Origin: Forficula auricularia
Taxonomy: Eukaryota; Arthropoda; Insecta; Dermaptera; Forficulidae
Reading direction: 5' to 3'
Length of the DNA: 64,000 nucleotides
Assembly: GCA_024734495.1 (NCBI GenBank)
Contig: JALMQS010000187.1
Location: 12,605,952-12,669,951 of the forward strand
The notes below the pieces were generated by a model. It was not told where the DNA came from. It saw nothing but the letters and a program-made list of their open reading frames with translations, and searched no databases. Made by a program: the position numbers and the translations under genes. Shown piece after piece: positions 33,430 to 43,215 of the stretch; position 1 is the stretch's first letter; each line of letters opens with the position of its first letter.

Positions 33430-34415
33430 GTTATTAATTTTGATTTTGATGAAACCACAAAAAGTTTTGAGGATGAGAAAACAATCTGGCTAGGTTTGGA
33501 CCTCGACAAATTTCATCTTAATTGATCTTTTCTTAATTAAAGTAATAATTATTTATAGATGAAAATCTCAATAAAAAAGTTTGTTTGCATTTTTTTCAAT
33601 TATCTTTTATTTATTAATTGGTTTTTTAATTTTAAAACCCACTAATGGGTTATAGCAAATATTATTTTTTTAAATCTATAGCAAATATTAATATAGATAG
33701 AAAAAGGTGGAGGGAGAGGAGGAAGGAAGATTAACCAATCGACTTGATTGGGGAATAATGGAATTAAATAATTATCGGAAAAGAGGTTTTTTTATCTAAT
33801 TAGATTTTTCCTCTTATTAAAAACACGGACTAAATATGAATAAGGACACTCGATGGTGGAGAAGAAATCTCCGAAATCGAAGCTAAAATACAAGGTATAC
33901 ATTAATTAATGTAAAATAATTGGTTTAATAAAATTTATAAATATTAATATATTATATTAAAATTAAGAATTTTTTGTTTGTTTTTAATTAACAGGTGTCT
34001 AAATCATAACATTACAGGTGTGTTTGAAAATAAAGTGGTTCAAGTGGCTTTTTTTATATAACTTGGAAACAAATCTTATTTAATTTTATGTTTTTATTTC
34101 AAATTCTATACGATTATTTTTTTTATTATTATTTTCCTATTTATTTATTTATTTTTTATTATGTTCATCAATATGAAGGAATGTGGACAAATTGGTGTAC
34201 GAGTAAACAAATATACACATAATATGTGGACCACTAGAAAGCTAGAAATGCAAAAACTGGGTGTGGGTTGGGGTGGGTGTTGGAGGTGCAGGAGGCGGGG
34301 TACAGTTGTGGGGGATTCAGGGGTGTGGTGGGGTGGGGGGCGAGGTGTGTGGTTTCGGGAGGGTGTTCAGGGGTTACCGTGCATCGCTCGGTGGCTCCAG
34401 GTACTTCTGTTTAAG
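33430..34415 (+). mobile_element. Helitron-like element with one satellite unit
   Basis: In order: the conserved 5' block with TTTTGAGGATGAGAAAAC and CTTAATTAAAGTAAT, one ~250-bp satellite unit (about 33735-33962), a segment with ACATAATATGTGGACCACTA, a G-rich block (34260-34370), and the 3' hairpin TTACCGTGCATCGCTCGGTG followed by GGCTCCAGGTACT. This layout (5' block, tandem unit, 3' hairpin) resembles non-autonomous Helitron/Helentron elements such as Drosophila INE-1. The outermost 5' end is missing or decayed. Confidence 0.55.
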
Positions 34416-34492
34416 AATTGAAGCATGGAGTCACGTTCTCTATTGTCGCTAACAATTCAATTCCAACACATTGTTATTCAAATTTAAATTTT

Positions 34493-34683
34493 GGGGGTCA
34501 GATAGGCTAGGCGGTAGCGTGACAGCGAGCTAACCAGGGGACCCGGGTTCGAATCCGACTAGAGGCATCCAGCTAAAATCTGACCCCCGGGGGTAGAGAC
34601 AAATTTAAAAAAAATAATAACTAGTATCGTAATTAGGCTTATGGCTAGAAAGGCCGAAAAGCCAAAAAAAAAAAAAAAAAAAA
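34493..34683 (+). mobile_element. tRNA-derived SINE, copy B (full length)
   Basis: Starts GGGGGTCAGATAGGCTAGGC (A-box-like), B box GGGTTCGAATCC, then AAATCTGACCCCCGGGGG, a tail body with AGAAAGGCCGAAAAGCC, and a ~26-base A run. Flanked by AAATTTAAATTT on both sides (34480-34491 and 34684-34695). Same family as 16325-16525 and 44034-44185. Its start and end contain inverted GGGGTCAG/CTGACCCC. Confidence 0.85.
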
Positions 34684-34726
34684 AAATTTAAATTTAAATT
34701 TTTATAACACGACTCAAAAAAATAAA

Positions 34727-34990
34727 TAAACTGATGTGGTCATACATATGACTTGACCCTACGACTGGCCACTCCCTTATATGTATTCAATATTTAATAA
34801 AATCATTTATATTCATTTAGGGGTGTATGGTAAATAAATGAAAATCTAGGCCTTTGGACCAAATTTAATTTAATATGTATACAAAATTTAGTTGATTTTG
34901 AGTACAAGGGCCTAGATTTTCATATTTTGCCCCCCCCCCCCCCCCCCCCAGAAAAATATAATAATCTTTTCAGTCTTATAGATTCATTTT
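34727..34990. mobile_element. F1 fragments and C-run
   Basis: Short pieces of F1 in mixed order, including the TTCATTTAGGGG region and AAATTTAGTTGATTTTG. A pure C run lies at about 34930-34949. No ends resolved. Confidence 0.4.
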
Positions 34991-35179
34991 ATAGTATATT
35001 TCTGTAGTTTTGCTAGTTAATTAACAAAAGATCTAGATTTTCCAAAATAAATAGCCTATAGGGTAGGCAACCCACTTTGCACTCGACCGCTCAAGAAAAA
35101 CAGGGAGGAAAACCCTTGAGGGAAACGACTCCATATGAACGTGTAGCTTGTATTTATTTCTTTTTTATTTATGAACTCT

Positions 35180-35220
35180 CGCTAACTTTTCGGCTATTGG
35201 TTGTAGCCATCTTCAGAGCG
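35180..35220 (-). ncRNA. Hammerhead ribozyme motif 8
   Basis: On the - strand: CGCT, CTGAAGA, one extra T, stem II GGCTA/TAGCC with loop CAACCAA, GAAA, AG, U-H as TT, AGCG pairing perfectly with CGCT. All conserved core bases are kept and stem II is a perfect 5-bp helix. The only motif here whose intact copy lies on the - strand. Confidence 0.7.
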
Positions 35221-35224
35221 TTTC

Positions 35225-35292
35225 TCAATATTTATACACTGAAGTGCAAAAAAATCAACCCACCAATAAAAACCTTATTAAATAGTAAATCC
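35225..35292 (+). mobile_element. Tc1 MITE terminal fragment
   Basis: TTATACACTGAAGTGCAAAA then ACCAATAAAAACCTTATTAA matches the end of the Tc1 MITEs at 19665 and 26848. It is cut off where the F1 palindrome begins. Confidence 0.55.
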
Positions 35293-36470
35293 TTTTTAAT
35301 TTACCATACAGGATATGGTCAAGTATTGTAATCGTGCATGAAATAAGCTGGCGTGTTCTGATGTGGCCATCCACTTGACCATACAACCTGGCCCCTAAAA
35401 TCATTTATAATCATGTAGAAGAAGGGGGTTAGTTTTTGCATTTTTAGACTTCTGGGGTCCACTGATTATGTATACAAAATTTGGTTGAGTTTGCTCAAAT
35501 GGCCTAGATTTTTAATTTTTACCCCCCCCCTCCACCCCCCTTAATTTTCGGTCGATATGCACCAAAATCTAATCAGCTCTTAATCCCAATGGACCAAAAC
35601 TACGTGTGAAATTTGGTTTCGATTTTCAAACTAGTTTTTGAGCTAGCCCGTCCACAAAAATTTGATAACGCACAGACTTATGGACAACCAACCGGACAGA
35701 CTAACTAACAGACATTTTGACAAAACAATTATTATCTCGAAAAATATAATTTTTTCGATGTTCACTTATTAGAGCTTTTTTTAGATCAAAATGCCATGGT
35801 TTTGCTCAATTTTTCTAATCAAAATAGTTTCAGCCGTTTTTGAGATATTTCGAAAAAAAGAAGGAAAAAAACCCACTTTTTTTATTCACGATAACAATAC
35901 TTGACTATACTCTGTATGGTAAAGTAAAAAGTGGTTTTTTTCCTTCTTTTTTTCGAAATATCTCAAAAACGTCCGAAACTATTTTGATTAAAAAAAATGA
36001 GCAAAACCATGGCATTTTGGTCTACAAAAAGCTCTAATAAGTGAACATCGAAAAAATTATATTTTTCGAGATAATAATTGTTTTGTCAAAATGTCTGTTA
36101 GTTAGTCTGTCCGGTTGGTTGTCCATAAGTCTGTGCGTTATCAAATTTTTATGGACGGCCTAGCTCAAAAACTAGTGTGAATAATCGAAACGTAGTTTTG
36201 GTCCATTGAGATTAAGAGCTGATTATATTTTGGTGCATATCGACCCAAAATTAAGGGGTGTGGAGGGGGGGGTTAAAAATTAAAAATCTAGGCCATTTGA
36301 GCAAACTCAACCAAATTTTGTATACATAATCAGTGGACCCCTAGAAGTCTAAAAATGCAAAAACTAACCCCCTCCTACATGATTATAAATAATTTTATGG
36401 GCCATGTTGTATGGTAAAGTCAAGTGGATGGCCACATCAGAACACGTTAGTTTATTTTATTAAAAATCGA
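35293..36470. mobile_element. Head-to-head pair of F1 elements forming a ~1.1-kb palindrome
   Basis: A reverse F1 copy (about 35340-35925) and a forward F1 copy (about 35905-36470) share one 5' end at ~35901-35935. The arms, ~540 bp each, are therefore inverted, with each CACATCAGAACACG-type end outermost. A further 40-bp F1 start (35293-35340) precedes the left copy. No frame. Confidence 0.65.
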
Positions 36471-36502
36471 CATTTTTACCTGTATTTAAAATAATATTAA
36501 TA

Positions 36503-36558
36503 TATCGCTTTTAACTGAAGCAAAAAATTACCGAGCATCGCTCGGTGTTCCAGGTACT
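36503..36558 (+). mobile_element. Solo Helitron-like 3' end
   Basis: CTTTTAACTGAAGCAAAAAA, then hairpin ACCGAGC/GCTCGGT with ATC loop, then GTTCCAGGTACTAG. This is the best-preserved copy of the 3' terminus shared with 34415, 48507, 59818, 49078 (reverse) and 63947 (reverse). CTAG would fit a Helitron end, but sister copies vary after GGTACT. Confidence 0.55.
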
Positions 36559-36639
36559 AGTATATTATATCAACACCGCAAAAGTTTATTTAATTGAATT
36601 TAGATTAAATAATGTTAAATAAAGTTCGAAACCATATAG

Positions 36640-37025
36640 GTATTCGTTAACAATTACTTTTTCTGTTGGGGTTGCAATTAAATAAGATGTCATCTTTGTA
36701 GACGGATTAGTTCCTCTTGGAGACGGACATAATGAGCTTGGTGTACCACCCAGGTAGAGGTCGACACTGCGGCGTTATAGGTGGCGGGTGGTCGGTCGTC
36801 TCTCTTGAGGCTGATCGATTGATCCCGATCGGATTTCAGTCTCAGTTTTCCGCTTGGTTAAGCTCTTCGTTTTGTTCTCGTTACGAGAGAGCCGAGAGTG
36901 ACCCCCAAGGTGAGCAGCGAGCGATCCCAGTCAGGAATATCTTCATCACGGAAGTGAAACAAAGATACCACATACATACATCCTCGATGGCTTAATAATA
37001 AAAACAAACAAACAAACAAACAAAC
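36640..37025 (+). other. GC-richer block ending in a CAAA repeat
   Basis: A block at 36715-36980 is GC- and CpG-richer than its surroundings and ends in a CAAA microsatellite (37001-37024) directly before the LINE. A 92-codon frame (36717-36995) matches no family I know. The layout (unique body, short-repeat tail) could be a retroposed sequence or the LINE's own 5' leader. Confidence 0.3.
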
Positions 37026-38461
37026 GCCGTACAAGAATGAAATTAGCTTCAACAATGCAACTTTGATACTATTTCTTAGGGATAGAACTCAAATTGTAAA
37101 AGTGGGTAATGGTCTGTCTGATAGAGTAGATGTCACGTCTGGGGTGATTCAAGGTAGTGTTCTGGGTCCTCTTCTTTTTCTTATATATGTAAATGATTTG
37201 CCTTCTATCGTGCAATCATCTATTAGGCTTTTCGCGGATGATTGTGTCGTATATAGAGTAATTGATAATGATTGTGATAGCCTTACTTTACAGAATGACC
37301 TGGATCAAATTGAAGGATGGTGTAGATCCAATTCAATGGAACTAAACCATTCAAAGTCAAATTTGGTTAGATTTAGTACTAGAAATCTGGTTAGTCCTCA
37401 AAATTATTACATTGGTGGAAATATTATCAATGAATCTAAATTTTATAAATATTTAGGCATACATATTCAGGCAAATTTAAAGTGGGATATGCATATTAGT
37501 TATATAGTCAATAAGGCTTATAGGAAATTGGGGATGTTTGGTAGAATTTTGAAGGGTACATCTAGAGAAGTTAAGTCAAAAGTTTATTTAACTTATGTAA
37601 GACCTAATTTAGAGTATTGTTCTGTGGTTTGGGACAAACATCCACAACGATTAGAGAGAAAAATTGATATGGTACAAAGGAGGGCGGCTAGATTTGTTTT
37701 TGGTAAATTTGATAGGTTTAGTAGTGTCACTTCAATGATTAATGAATTAGGATGGTCTAGCTTATTGGAGAGAAGGGAATGGGCTAAATTGAAAGTGATT
37801 TTCAAAGCCTATAAGGGTTTTAGGAGTTGGGAGGAAATAACGAATAGATTTCAGGAACCAAATTATTTAGGTAGAGCTGATCATAGAAAAAAGATTCGTA
37901 AGCCAAGATTCTTGAAAAATATCGGTTTACATTCATTTGTAGGATCTGGCATTGATTTGTGGAACAGTCTGTCTGTTACTACTTGGGATTATAGTCCTCT
38001 GCCCCCTATGATTAAATCAATTATAAATTTTGTCAAGTCCTAATGTCCTAGAGTTGTGCAAAATTTTATTTAGTTCTCACAAGCAGAGATTAGGTGAGGT
38101 AGAGAAAGGTCATACCATCCTTGTTAAGGTTTTGACCAGGTTTCCTTAACAACTTATGGCAAATGCCGGGATGGCTAATGCGTCGCTTGCTCCTGGTATC
38201 GGGTTTTTGCGCGGAATTTTTAAATTACTTTTTGTCTTTTGATGGAAATCTATGGTCATGTTATTTGTTAATGAGCATACATTTCTATTTTTTTTTTTTA
38301 CTTGTTTATTATTTGTTAAATTGTTGTAATTAATTTGTATTGATGTTTATTAATGTATTGTAGCTAGATTGTATTGATGTTTGGAGGACCTAGCCACCGA
38401 GGACTTGTGCCTCTAAGCAGGTCGTGGAATAAAGATTTATTTATTTATTTATTTATTTATT
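37026..38461 (+). mobile_element. 5'-truncated CR1-group LINE
   Basis: Contains the reverse-transcriptase C-terminal half (37063-38043) with an unbroken frame, a ~380-bp 3' untranslated region and AATAAA (38428-38433) merging into a TTTA microsatellite tail to 38461. A short-repeat tail rather than poly(A) is typical of the CR1/L2/Rex1 groups. The open frame suggests insertion not long ago. Everything upstream of the palm domain is missing. Confidence 0.75.
37063..38043 (+). CDS. LINE reverse transcriptase, C-terminal part (CR1 group)
   Basis: 326 residues open without a stop, starting at a non-ATG codon because the 5' part is truncated; the frame is open upstream to about 37026 (KNEISFNNATLILF). 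Motifs in order: SGVIQGSVLGPLLFLIYVND (near residues 26-46), the catalytic FADDCVVYR (near 57-65), LNHSKSNLV, the YLGIHI thumb motif (near 130), VYLTYVRPNLEYCSVVWD (near 175-190) and VQRRAARFVFGKF (near 205). These are standard CR1/jockey-type reverse-transcriptase landmarks; the enzyme copies LINE RNA at a nicked target. The catalytic Asp pair is intact, but without the fingers and endonuclease domains it cannot act alone. The frame closes with TAA just before the 3' untranslated region. Confidence 0.8.
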   Translation: MILFLRDRTQIVKVGNGLSDRVDVTSGVIQGSVLGPLLFLIYVNDLPSIVQSSIRLFADDCVVYRVIDNDCDSLTLQNDLDQIEGWCRSNSMELNHSKSNLVRFSTRNLVSPQNYYIGGNIINESKFYKYLGIHIQANLKWDMHISYIVNKAYRKLGMFGRILKGTSREVKSKVYLTYVRPNLEYCSVVWDKHPQRLERKIDMVQRRAARFVFGKFDRFSSVTSMINELGWSSLLERREWAKLKVIFKAYKGFRSWEEITNRFQEPNYLGRADHRKKIRKPRFLKNIGLHSFVGSGIDLWNSLSVTTWDYSPLPPMIKSIINFVKS

Positions 38462-38931
38462 CTATAGTACCACGTGGTATTAAAAAAATCTTTGCAAGGA
38501 CGTACTGAGATATTGTCCAAGGGGGGTCTATGAATTTTTGAATTTTATTTGACTGGAACAATTTAAATTTTGAATAAAATTATTAAAAATAACAGTAGAA
38601 ATTAAATTCGATAATTTGCCTAATCTCGGTTCCATGACATTTTGCTTAGAGATTTTACAATATCAGTGATTTCAAGATTGATGGAGAATGCGAATTTTCT
38701 TGAGATCTTCAACAATTGTTCTTGGGGATGATGGTGAAATCTTCTAAGATCTTGATTTAGGAATTTCAGTATTATTTTTGTTGACTTTTGAATCTCAAAA
38801 GGAAAATTCGCCTGTCCCTGAGGTCACATAATTTGTTAGATGTTTCAATAATTTGCATTATTATAAAAACCGTTTCACTGTCGTAAAACTTTTAACTTTT
38901 TTTTTCTTTTTTCAATTTTTGAAAAAAAATT
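38462..38931. other. AT-rich spacer
   Basis: No gene. The last ~60 bases (38895-38931) are T- and A-rich and lead into hammerhead motif 9. Confidence 0.4.
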
Positions 38932-38968
38932 CTATTGATAAAGGAATAATTTCTCCTGAAACGTCTAG
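38932..38968 (+). ncRNA. Hammerhead-like motif 9 with U3-A8 core
   Basis: CTA (38932-38934) pairs with TAG (38966-38968). The core is TTGATAA (38935-38941), again U3 with A8. Stem II AGGA/TCCT follows A9 directly with no bulge. GAAA (38958-38961), CG, U-H as TC. Stem I is short, so confidence is moderate. Confidence 0.45.
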
Positions 38969-39034
38969 TTTCAAAATAAACGTTTCAAGATTGTTTTTAT
39001 AAAGATTTGGATTTTTTCATTATACATACCATAT

Positions 39035-39775
39035 ATACATATCGCTACTCCAGACGAAGACTGGTCTAAATAAAAAAGAACGATTTTTCATGAGATCCTA
39101 TTAAAGTTTCTTCTTTTCCCTTCCTATGATATCCGTTGCCTGTGTTATCCGATTGTAGAAATTTTGCACGAATCATGACAATCATAGAACTCCCCTATAG
39201 ATTTCCAGAGTTTTTTCCCCCTCTCTATACTATTATTATTTTTATGATTAATTTATGGGCAAAACTCCAAGATGTTTATTTCTTGCACCAAAATATTTAT
39301 GAATAGTGGATTATTGTGTGATAAACCAACAGTAAGTAATTTTTTCATATCATTCTCTAGTACAAAACTAAACTATTGTGGCAATGGCTCTTTCTTGAAG
39401 AGAATAATCTATTGGGAAATAAGTTAATTTACCGTTCAAAATAGAGTCATTATCATAATAGTTCAGTTTTGCACTAGACAATGATATGAAAAAGTTACTT
39501 ACTGTTGTTTTATCACACAATAATGCACTATTGCACAATAGAAACGCACCGTCTCCCAAGTGTGACAAGGATCAACTGAGATGATTCACTTGCACTACTC
39601 TTCCTCCACAAATCCATGATAGCTCAGTTACCCGGGCTCTATTTTGGGGTGATCCACTAAGTTGTTTAAGAAACGGTCTTGCACAGAGATAGTAGAGGAA
39701 GATGATTAGTGCAAAAAAGTCAAAATCGCATTTTTTTGAGTTAGATCAGTATTGTTCTGGAGTAGCAATATATAC
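39035..39775. mobile_element. ~740-bp element with CTACTCCAGA ends
   Basis: ATATCGCTACTCCAGA near the left edge and TCTGGAGTAGCAATAT near the right are inverted. Inside, 39305-39375 and 39462-39535 are inverted copies of TTATTGTGTGATAAA-type sequence. No frame. Boundaries approximate; no target duplication found. Confidence 0.4.
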
Positions 39776-40935
39776 ATATACACAAGAATTTCTAATTTAA
39801 TAGTATAAGATTGTAAGCCTATGTTTCCAGTACAATTCACGGACTTAGTTTTAGAGAGAAAAAACATTGGTCAAAAAATTAGTTGGGTAGATATAGGGTA
39901 TGAAGGAATTTCTTCGAAAATGGCATCGCAGTGGTTATACTCGTCTCCAATTTATCAACTGATTGAATTCTCTGTCTTTTCCTGGAAACTTGGATAGTTT
40001 CCTAAATTGTTTGTTTTGAGTTTGATAGTATTTCCTAAGAATTTGCAATCGATGCGTTTCGAGTCATCGGGTTATATTTTGGCCCAATTTAAATCTATTT
40101 CCATTATTTAATTTTTTTGTTTTGCATTAAAAAAAAAAAAAAAAAATGAAGCTGGAAACTTTTTTTGTAAAAACCGTTGGGTTTCACGGACTTTGTAGGA
40201 TGGTCATGAGTCTTGTTGAAAAATCCAATAGTTTCTACCGAATTTTTTACGTGTCCAAGATAACAAAGCATCGTTTAAAAATCTTTTTACGGTAGATGGT
40301 AACACTTCAAGCGCCGACCCCTGTATATACACAAGAATTGCTAATTTATTGTAAACCTATGTTTCCAATAAAAATCACCGACTTAGTTTTAGACGAGGGT
40401 TGAACCGCGACCTAAAATGCTGTACACCTACTTTCACTTGTACTTCCAAATATTTCCAACTAATTCAAAATATTTCCAAATACTTCCAAATATTTCCAAG
40501 TACTTCCAAATATTTTCAAGTACTTTCAAATGTTTCCAAATATTTCAAGTACTTCCAAATATTTCCAAGTATTTCCGAACATTTCCAAGTACATCCAAAT
40601 ATTTCCAAGAACTTCCAAAATACTTCCAAAGAGGTGTACACCTACTTCCAATCGCGGATCACCTCTCGGTTTTAGATAAAAAAAACAGTGGTCAAAAAAT
40701 TATTAGGTATATTACAAGAGTATGAAGAAATTTCTTCGAAAATAGCATCGCAGTAGTTATACTCGTCTCCTCTTGATCAACTAATCGAATTCTCTGTTTT
40801 TTCCTGGAAACATGGACAGTTTCCTAAATTGTTTGTTTTGGGTTTGATATTATTTCCTAAGAATTCGCAATCGATGCGTTTCGAGTCATCGGGTTATATT
40901 TTGGCCCAGTTTAAATGTTATTTGCATTATTTAAT
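39776..40935 (+). repeat. Duplicated segment, second copy carrying a MITE
   Basis: About 39776-40110 recurs at about 40322-40935 (sharing AAGAATT, CCTATGTTTCCA, TTTCTTCGAAAAT, GCATCGCAGT, TCGATGCGTTTCGAGTCATC). The second copy is longer because of the MITE at 40394-40668. The first copy shows the empty site (TTAGTTTTAGAGAG at about 39848). A poly(A) run lies near 40129-40146. Confidence 0.75.
40394..40668 (-). mobile_element. CGAGGGGTG MITE, copy 1, with internal minisatellite
   Basis: Ends CGAGGGTTGAACCGCGACC and GATCACCTCTCG. Flanked by exact GTTTTAGA (40386-40393 and 40669-40676). The interior is a run of ~10-12-bp words of the TACTTCCAAATATTTCCAAG type (about 40435-40630), absent from the other three copies (133-160 bp). 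The long Ser-Lys-Tyr-Phe-Gln frame here is an artefact of that minisatellite. Confidence 0.85.
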
Positions 40936-41479
40936 GGTCTATAGATAGCCGTGTGATGAGTGTGTATGTATTACGAGAAAATATTCGGCTGATTCGTGGG
41001 CGTGAATCGATGGTCTATTTTTCGCCTGTTGGAAATAGTTCCTCAGGGCTAAGAATAGTGCCCCCGTGGCTGAGTCAGAGTGGACGGGGTCCGCACCTTC
41101 CCTAATTGCTGCCCCGCCGCCGTCTTGTGTATATTCGGGGTGAGTTTTCTCTGGGTGCGGGGGCGGCATGAATGACGACGTCAGTCTAATGGCGCGGGGG
41201 ACGACGCAAGGGGACTGGCCGAACGGAGCTGAATGGGTGACGCTGCGCCGTCAGTGGCAGCGACGCCGTCGACCCGAACAGTCGTACACGTGGACTTGGA
41301 CTTGGACGTGGACGTGGACGGGGACGTGTCTATCTATAGTCTCTCTCTTTGGATCTTTGGGTGTGACGTCAGTGCGTGCGTTGGCGCCGCCAGTCGGCCT
41401 TTTGCCGCTCGCGCAGCCAGTCGGCCGAGCGCCGGAGAGCGCCCAGCAAGTTCCAGCCTCTCTGGCGTGATGGCAGTCA
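40936..41479 (+). promoter_or_regulatory. CpG-rich block, possible promoter or 5' leader
   Basis: GC- and CpG-rich against an AT-rich background, with a GGACGT/GGACTT hexamer run near 41291-41325 and several GACGTCA/TGACGTC (CRE-like) matches. It precedes the candidate coding exon at 41480. No TATA box or Inr was identified with confidence. It may be a 5' untranslated exon of a host gene. Confidence 0.35.
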
Positions 41480-41732
41480 ATGTCCGGAGGCAGCCCGTCG
41501 AAGGACCGCGATGATGACCCCGACCCCGACACCGAAACGCCGGCCACGTCGGGGGGCGGCGGATGGCCACCCTGGCTACTCCACCACCACCACCACCATC
41601 ACCATCACCTCCACCCCCACCCACACCCCCACCCTCATCCCCACCAGCAGCAGAGACACCCCCTGCATTCACTGCATCCCCTGCATCAGCACGCGCACCC
41701 GCTGCAGCAGCAGCAGCAGCAGCATCTTCTGC

Positions 41733-41764
<32 letters not shown>

Positions 41765-41783
41765 CAACAACAACACCATTCAG
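41480..41783 (+). CDS. Candidate first coding exon of a His/Gln-rich host protein
   Basis: ATG at 41480 opens MSGGSPSKDRDDDPDPDTET, then a Gly-rich patch and WPPWLL, followed by long His, His-Pro and Gln tracts (from about residue 35). A splice-donor candidate CAG|GTAGCC sits at 41783/41784, giving 101 codons plus one base (phase 1). Without splicing the frame runs to 41824. Acidic/Ser N termini followed by His/Gln tracts are common in insect transcription factors, but no domain is visible here and I do not recognise the gene. Overlapping frames in the same tract are shadows. The call rests on CpG context, composition and the donor; downstream exons are not in this window or not recognisable. 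Confidence 0.4.
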
Positions 41784-42191
41784 GTAGCCACTACAAACAT
41801 TATAGTACTATTATTTCGCAATAATCATTTCTTTAATTAACTATAAACAAGCAATTATTATAATTCATTGTTAATTTTATTTACTTTATTAAAAAATTAA
41901 TTAACTAAGTTTTTAATAATTAATAACCGCGAATATTTAAATCAATTAATTGAAATAATTTGCACTGGATAAATTAAAAAGACCATTGAGCATCCGAACG
42001 GGATCAAACCGGCATTCTCACTGTTAAACCCGGAGAGCTAAAGGAGCATTAAAATTGACACTGTTTGGGATTTTGTGAAACCAAACAATTTAAACCAAGT
42101 AACTTACAAATAATTTTAAGGACAAAGAAAGGACTTTTTAATCAAATATTAGTTTAATTTTTTAGTTTAGTTTTTTTTTTCTAATGATATC
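41784..42191. other. AT-rich sequence with tRNA-like patch
   Basis: Possibly intron of the candidate gene. On the - strand near 42000-42058 a tRNA-like stretch has TTTAGCTCTCCGGGTTTAA and a B-box-like GGTTTGATCCCG; the acceptor stem does not close. Otherwise no feature. Confidence 0.3.
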
Positions 42192-42199
42192 GAATTAGT

Positions 42200-42356
42200 C
42201 GAGGGGCGAACCGCGATTGGAATTAGGAGTACACGTCTTTGGAATTATTTTGGAATTCATTAGATAATGCCCCTTCATATCTATTGTCTTCTACTTGGAA
42301 ATGAAAGTGGAAGTGGAAGTAGATGTACACGATGTTAGGTCGCGGTTCACCCCTCA
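42200..42356 (+). mobile_element. CGAGGGGTG MITE, copy 2
   Basis: 157 bp, ends CGAGGGGCGAACCGCGA and TCGCGGTTCACCCCTCA. Exact 8-bp duplication GAATTAGT (42192-42199 and 42357-42364). The interior has GGAATTCATTAGATAATG and GGAAGTGGAAGTAGATG. No frame. Confidence 0.85.
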
Positions 42357-42439
42357 GAATTAGTTTAGGATTAGTTTTTTAAGAAATTTAAATCAAATAT
42401 TATCTGATTTATTCAAATTTATTATTTAATTTAAATACT

Positions 42440-43215
42440 CACGGTTATTTTATATATTATTTAATTAAATTTTAATTAACCACTATTTTGAATATTGAGC
42501 AACAATATATAGATAAATTTATGAATGGGCTTTTCTTGAATACTATTTAATAATTAAATTAATTATCTACTATTTGATTATTGTGCAACAATATATAAAT
42601 AAATTTATGAATGGGTTTTTTTGTTTAATATTTAATTAAATTTTAATTAACCACTATTTTGAATATTGAGCAACAATATATAGATAAATTTATGAATGGG
42701 CTTTTCTTGAATACTATTTAATAATTAAATTAATTATCTACTATTTGATTATTGTGCAAAAATATATAAATAAATTTATGAATGGGCTTTTTTGTTTAAT
42801 ATTTAATTAAATTTTAATTAACCACTATTTTGATTATTGAGCAACAATATATAGATAAATTTATGAATGGGCTTTTCTTGAATACTATTTAATAATTAAA
42901 TTAATTATCTACTATTTGATTATTGTGCAAAAATATATAAATAAATTTATGAATGGGTTTTTTTGTTTAATATTTAATTAAATTTTAATTAACCACTATT
43001 TTGAATATTGAGCAACAATATATAGATAAATTTATGAATGGGCTTTTCTTGAATACTATTTAATAATTAAATTAATTATCTACTATTTGATTATTGTGCA
43101 AAAATATATAAATAAATTTATGAATGGGCTTTTTTGTTTAATATTTAATTAAATTTTAATTAACCACTATTTTGAATATTGAGCAACAATATATAGATAA
43201 ATTTATGAATGGACT
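42440..43215 (+). repeat. 171-bp satellite, about 4.5 copies
   Basis: CACTATTTTGA starts at 42481, 42652, 42823, 42994 and 43165, an exact 171-bp period. Each unit is itself two related halves of ~85 bp (TTGAATATTGAGCAACAATA and TTGATTATTGTGCAAAAATA, both followed by ATAAATTTATGAATGGG). It is thus a dimer-based array. Very AT-rich, no frame. Confidence 0.9.

Noticed and set aside
40400..40725. Long open frames rich in Ser-Lys-Tyr-Phe-Gln repeats
   Set aside because: They are the translation of a 10-12-bp minisatellite inside a MITE with an exact target duplication; sister copies lack it.
41168..41840. Several overlapping frames on both strands in the CpG-rich block
   Set aside because: All but the ATG at 41480 are shadows of GC-rich triplet repeats (Pro/Ser/Gly-rich readings) without start context or a splice signal in frame.
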